In this document: positions 60,963 through 64,000 of the stretch, one piece after another
Layout of the letters: the number at the start of each line of letters is the position of its first letter
Numbering within the stretch: position 1 is the stretch's first letter
Assembly (NCBI GenBank): GCA_964574635.1
Contig: CAZNOG010000002.1
Location: 124,001 to 188,000 of the forward strand
DNA from: CAZNOG01 sp964574635
Lineage (GTDB): Bacteria; Bacteroidota; Bacteroidia; Flavobacteriales_D; Cryomorphaceae
Direction: 5' to 3'
DNA length: 64,000 nucleotides
The notes under the pieces: generated by a model
Databases searched by the model: none
Told to the model about the DNA's origin: nothing
The model's input: only the letters and a program-made list of their open reading frames with translations
Translations under genes and position numbers: made by a program

Positions 60963-61532
60963 ATGGAAGAAATCGATTTGAAGAGCGCACCCCTGCGACT
61001 GGCCGAAGGCGGCTTGTTGCTCGCCAACCCGGGAGGGATTTGGTCCATTCTCTGCGACGCGCGGAATACGGACAATATGAACTTGTTGCGGAAATTGAAG
61101 TCCCGCGGCCCCGAGAAAGGATTCACCATTCTGATCGACAGCGACGCGCGCCTGAACCGCTACGTGGAAGAAGTGCCGGCCTTGGCCTGGGACATCCTCG
61201 ACACCGCCGACCACCCCCTCATTTTGGTGCTGGAAAAAGGAAGGCGGCTTCCACCCGAAGCCCTCGCTTCCGACGGCAGCATCGCCGTTCGGATGATGCA
61301 CACCGACGTGGGGCGCTCCTTGGTCAGAGCCATCAACGGACCGGTGGCGTGCACCACGCTCACCGACACTGAAAATCGACCCGTGCGCCACCCCGAAGAC
61401 GGGAATCCCGAAGTTTTGAAGCACATCAATTATCTTTTAATTTTGCCGTCCGCCGGAAACACCGCCTCCCCGAACAAGCCTCCCATCATCAAACTGAAAA
61501 TGGACAATCAAGTGGAGATCGTGCGGGAATGA
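60963..61532 (+). CDS. YrdC/Sua5-family protein with altered active-site motifs
   Basis: 189 residues with the overall length and order of a threonylcarbamoyl-AMP synthase: LRLAEGGLLLANPGGIWSILCDA (key part NPGGIWSILCDA), NLLRKLKSRGPEKGFTILI, VPALAWDILDTADHPLIL, DGSIAVRM, and the terminal PPIIKLKMDNQVEIVRE. Compared with the family as I know it, YPTDTxWGL has become NPGGIWSI, and STSAN(I)SG is replaced by TTLTDTE; the K-S-R of the KxR motif remains. The protein may have lost catalytic activity or changed substrate. It overlaps the cca start as ATGA. Confidence 0.75.
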   Translation: MEEIDLKSAPLRLAEGGLLLANPGGIWSILCDARNTDNMNLLRKLKSRGPEKGFTILIDSDARLNRYVEEVPALAWDILDTADHPLILVLEKGRRLPPEALASDGSIAVRMMHTDVGRSLVRAINGPVACTTLTDTENRPVRHPEDGNPEVLKHINYLLILPSAGNTASPNKPPIIKLKMDNQVEIVRE

Positions 61533-63007
61533 GTAGCCAGATGATCGACAAACACCTCGGAAAAGCCCTGGAGCTTCCCATATTCCAAACGCTGAAAGAA
61601 GTCGTAGCCAAAGAAGGCGCGGAAGCCTATGTGATAGGCGGATACGTTCGGGATCTGATTCTCGGTAAATACGGCAAAGATCTGGATATCGTCACCGTGG
61701 GCGACGGCATCGCGTTGGCACACGCCGTGGCCCGACACGTGGGTGGCCCCCCGGTGAAAGTTTTCAAGAATTTCGGAACCGCCATGCTGCGTATCGACGA
61801 CCTCGAAGTGGAATTCGTCGGAGCGCGGAAAGAGAGCTATTCCCGGGAATCGAGAAAGCCCGCCGTGGAGAGCGGTACCCTGCGCGACGACCAACTCCGC
61901 CGGGATTTTACAATCAATGCCTTGGCCATCAACCTCACGCCCGATGGATTCGGCGAGCTGGTCGACCCGTTCGACGGTGTGAACGATTTGAAAAACAAAA
62001 TCTTGCGCACCCCAACAGATCCGCGCATCACCTTCGACGACGATCCGTTGCGCATGATGCGCGCGGTGCGATTCGCGACGGAACTCGACCTGACAATCGA
62101 ACCCCGGGCGCTGAAAGCCATGAAGGAAATGGCGCCCCGCCTGAAAATCGTCTCGGCCGAACGCATCAGCGTGGAGCTGAATAAAATCATCATGTCGCCC
62201 AAGCCGAGCGTGGGTTTCAAAATCATGTTCAATACCGGGCTGCTGCACGTGTTTTTTCCCGAAATGGCTGCACTGCAAGGGGTGGATAGCTGCCGCGGAA
62301 TCCGCCACAAAGACAATTTCTACCACACCCTCGAAGTGCTCGACAACGTGGCGCGACACTCCGACAATTTGTGGTTGCGCTGGGCGGCCATCCTCCACGA
62401 CATCGCCAAACCGGCGACGAAAAAATTCATTCCGGGACAGGGATGGACCTTCCACGGACACGAAGACAAGGGAGCGCGCATGGTGCCCAAAATCTTCAAA
62501 AAACTGAAGCTGCCCCTCGACGCTAAAATGAAGTACGTGCAAAAGCTCGTGGCCTTGCACCTGCGTCCCATCGCGCTGACCAAGGAAGAAGCCACCGACT
62601 CGGCGATACGGAGGTTGCTCTTCGACGCGGGCGACGACATAGACGACCTCATGTTGTTGTGCAAGTGCGACATCACCTCCAAAAACGAGGCGAGGGTAAA
62701 ACGGTATTTGGAAAACTACGAAAAGGTGCTGGTGAAACTCGCGGAAGTCGAGGAAAAAGACCGCATCCGCAATTGGCAGCCGCCCATATCGGGAGAGGAA
62801 ATCATGGAAACCTTCGGACTGCCCCCTTCCAAACCGGTGGGTGAAATAAAAACCGCCATCAAAAACGCCATCCTTGACGGCGACATTGCCAACGACCACG
62901 AGGAGGCCTTCGCATTCATGATCCGGAAGGGAAAAGAACTGGGTTTGCAACCCGTGCAACACGGGCAATCGAAGGAGATCGACGAAACCAAGGGCAACGG
63001 GCATTGA
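61529..63007 (+). CDS. cca: CCA tRNA nucleotidyltransferase with HD domain
   Basis: 492 residues of the class II nucleotidyltransferase superfamily, adding CCA to tRNA 3' ends (poly(A) polymerase is the close alternative). The N-terminal motif GGYVRDLILGK with KDLDIVTVG (two catalytic Asp) is followed by RRDFTINALA, DDPLRMMRAVRFATEL (key part DPLRMMRAVRF) and an HD phosphohydrolase domain, RHKDNFYHTLEVLDNV with AILHDIAKP. The gene begins with ATG overlapping the YrdC-like stop, so the two proteins are coupled and both relate to tRNA. Confidence 0.94.
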   Translation: MSSQMIDKHLGKALELPIFQTLKEVVAKEGAEAYVIGGYVRDLILGKYGKDLDIVTVGDGIALAHAVARHVGGPPVKVFKNFGTAMLRIDDLEVEFVGARKESYSRESRKPAVESGTLRDDQLRRDFTINALAINLTPDGFGELVDPFDGVNDLKNKILRTPTDPRITFDDDPLRMMRAVRFATELDLTIEPRALKAMKEMAPRLKIVSAERISVELNKIIMSPKPSVGFKIMFNTGLLHVFFPEMAALQGVDSCRGIRHKDNFYHTLEVLDNVARHSDNLWLRWAAILHDIAKPATKKFIPGQGWTFHGHEDKGARMVPKIFKKLKLPLDAKMKYVQKLVALHLRPIALTKEEATDSAIRRLLFDAGDDIDDLMLLCKCDITSKNEARVKRYLENYEKVLVKLAEVEEKDRIRNWQPPISGEEIMETFGLPPSKPVGEIKTAIKNAILDGDIANDHEEAFAFMIRKGKELGLQPVQHGQSKEIDETKGNGH

Positions 63008-63019
63008 CCCGTCGGGGGA

Positions 63020-63964
63020 TCAATTCCCCTTTTTCAAAAGCGTGTTGACGTAGTACCGTCGACAATCGAAAAAATGTTCCACCACGGTAAAGCCCGCATC
63101 ACCGGTCAATTTCTCGATTTGGGGGATGCTGAATTTCCGGCTCACTTCCGTGTGGATGGTCTCTCCGTTCTCAAAGTGGATGTCCACATTTCCCGCGCCG
63201 ATGTGCACGGTTTGCTCTTTAAGGCTCACGAGGTAGCTCCGCGCCGTGCCGTCGTCGGGATCGTAGAGGGCATAGTGATCGAAGGCTTCGATTTGGAAGT
63301 TGGCGTCCAACTCCCTGTTGGCGCGCGTGAGTAAATTCAGGTTGAAAGATTTGGTGATTCCGGCGGGGTCGTCGTAGGCGCGGAGGATGGTCTTGGGGTT
63401 CTTGCGCAAATCAAACCCGATCAACACCTGATCTCCATCGCGGAGGGATTGGTGCAAACTATTCAAAAACACTTCGGTTTGCCCGTTTCGGAAATTTCCG
63501 ATGCTCGAACCGATGAACAAGACCAGCTTCGGGTTTTTGGAACTGTGGTTGATGTTCTCGATGGCCGCGAAGTAGTCGGAGTGCATGGGCAACACCTCCA
63601 ACTCGGGGAAACGGTTATGGATGTCTTCTTCGAGGATGTTGAGCACGTTGTCGGAAATGTCGATGGGCACGTATCTGAAGGTAGAACCGGCTTCGAGCAG
63701 CCTCTCGATGAGTCTCTTTGTTTTGAAGCCGTCGCCCGCGCCGAACTCCACCAATTCGAATTTTCGGTGATCCATGGACAGCGCTTTGAGGATGTCGCCC
63801 GCACGGGTGGAAAAAATCTCGTATTCGCTGTCGGTGAGATAGTACTCGGGCATTTTCATAATCTCTTGGAAGATAGCGTCTCCCTTGAAATCATAAAAGT
63901 ATTTGGACGATACAGTTTTCGGTTGGGATTGGAGTCCCTTTACAAAGTCTTCGAGGAAATTCAT
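63020..63964 (-). CDS. L-histidine N(alpha)-methyltransferase, EgtD-like
   Basis: 314 residues. EgtD trimethylates histidine to hercynine on the way to ergothioneine. The family pattern is clear: SSKYFYDFKGDAIFQEIMKMPEYYLTDSEYEI (key parts SSKYFYD and MPEYYLTDSE), ELVEFGAGDGFKTKRLI for SAM binding, IDISDNVL, FIGSSIGNF and GFDLRKNP. The frame is open upstream of the ATG at 63964 to the window edge, so a longer N-terminus is possible. The usual partner EgtB, a sulfoxide synthase, is not in the window but could lie upstream. Convergent with cca. Confidence 0.88.
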   Translation of the reverse strand: MNFLEDFVKGLQSQPKTVSSKYFYDFKGDAIFQEIMKMPEYYLTDSEYEIFSTRAGDILKALSMDHRKFELVEFGAGDGFKTKRLIERLLEAGSTFRYVPIDISDNVLNILEEDIHNRFPELEVLPMHSDYFAAIENINHSSKNPKLVLFIGSSIGNFRNGQTEVFLNSLHQSLRDGDQVLIGFDLRKNPKTILRAYDDPAGITKSFNLNLLTRANRELDANFQIEAFDHYALYDPDDGTARSYLVSLKEQTVHIGAGNVDIHFENGETIHTEVSRKFSIPQIEKLTGDAGFTVVEHFFDCRRYYVNTLLKKGN

Positions 63965-64000
63965 TTTCAGGTCTATGAGCTTTACCTTACGAGCCGGATG

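Noticed and set aside
61508..63004. A 498-codon minus-strand frame opposite cca.
   Set aside because: Mirror frame; the CCA enzyme has all catalytic motifs on the plus strand.
1..64000. CRISPR array, prophage, transposon or defence island.
   Set aside because: No regularly spaced repeats, transposase, integrase, restriction or toxin-antitoxin genes were seen. The helicase at 44511 lacks restriction or modification partners and is cotranscribed with ung, so a repair role is preferred.

Overview
The window looks like a chromosomal segment of a Bacteroidota bacterium, most likely Flavobacteriales-like, with a fairly high G+C content for that phylum. The evidence is the six secreted proteins ending in type IX secretion (T9SS) sorting domains (five type A-like, one gliding-motility type B-like), the recurrent Bacteroidota promoter box TAnnTTTG close to start codons, weak Shine-Dalgarno sequences, a split transketolase, a lipoprotein azurin, DUF3347 and a TamA/TamB pair. 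No tRNA, rRNA, CRISPR array, transposase or prophage gene was found.

Layout. 1-6240: end of a TetR regulator followed by a complete tripartite RND efflux operon (adaptor, pump, outer membrane channel). 6280-12654 (minus): secreted M1 aminopeptidase, hemF, a LysM plus periplasmic-binding fusion lipoprotein, and guaA. 12655-13403: a long gap with two convergent copies of a hairpin-forming intergenic repeat. 13404-20258: two small unknown proteins, a Cys/Met-metabolism PLP enzyme, a T9SS cargo protein, msrA, an aldehyde dehydrogenase and a DUF488 protein. 20626-27166: M43 metalloprotease, DoxX protein, then transketolase N-half, a vWA protein, transketolase C-half and an ECF sigma factor as one tight plus-strand cluster. 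27260-34369 (minus): azurin, a giant reprolysin-like protease, a lipoprotein and fabF. 34876-41439: DUF3347 lipoprotein, tryptophanase, a T9SS protein with two tandem domains, and typA. 41839-42994: a predicted structured RNA with its own promoter and terminator, immediately before a BASS-family sodium symporter. 43019-46728: zinc-ribbon protein, a 36-residue membrane peptide, ung, a SF2 helicase and a LOG-family protein. 47107-54365: tamB-tamA with overlapping ends. 54691-57333 (minus): clpP, ruvX and a serine beta-lactamase-like hydrolase. 57568-64000: a secreted lipase-like T9SS protein, dapD, a GT9 glycosyltransferase, a YrdC-like protein lacking expected active-site motifs, the CCA-adding enzyme and an EgtD-type methyltransferase.

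Most genes are ordinary housekeeping or surface functions. The least explained signals are non-coding: (i) the structured RNA at about 41876-42037; (ii) a four-copy family of intergenic elements with conserved edges and variable self-complementary stems; (iii) a dispersed 14-bp motif, CACCCACAAAAACC, with five exact and three one-mismatch copies; (iv) promoter boxes placed only 3-5 nt before start codons, suggesting leaderless mRNAs. Among proteins, the most curious are the vWA gene between the transketolase halves, the apparently degenerate YrdC protein and the LysM/binding-protein fusion coupled to guaA.
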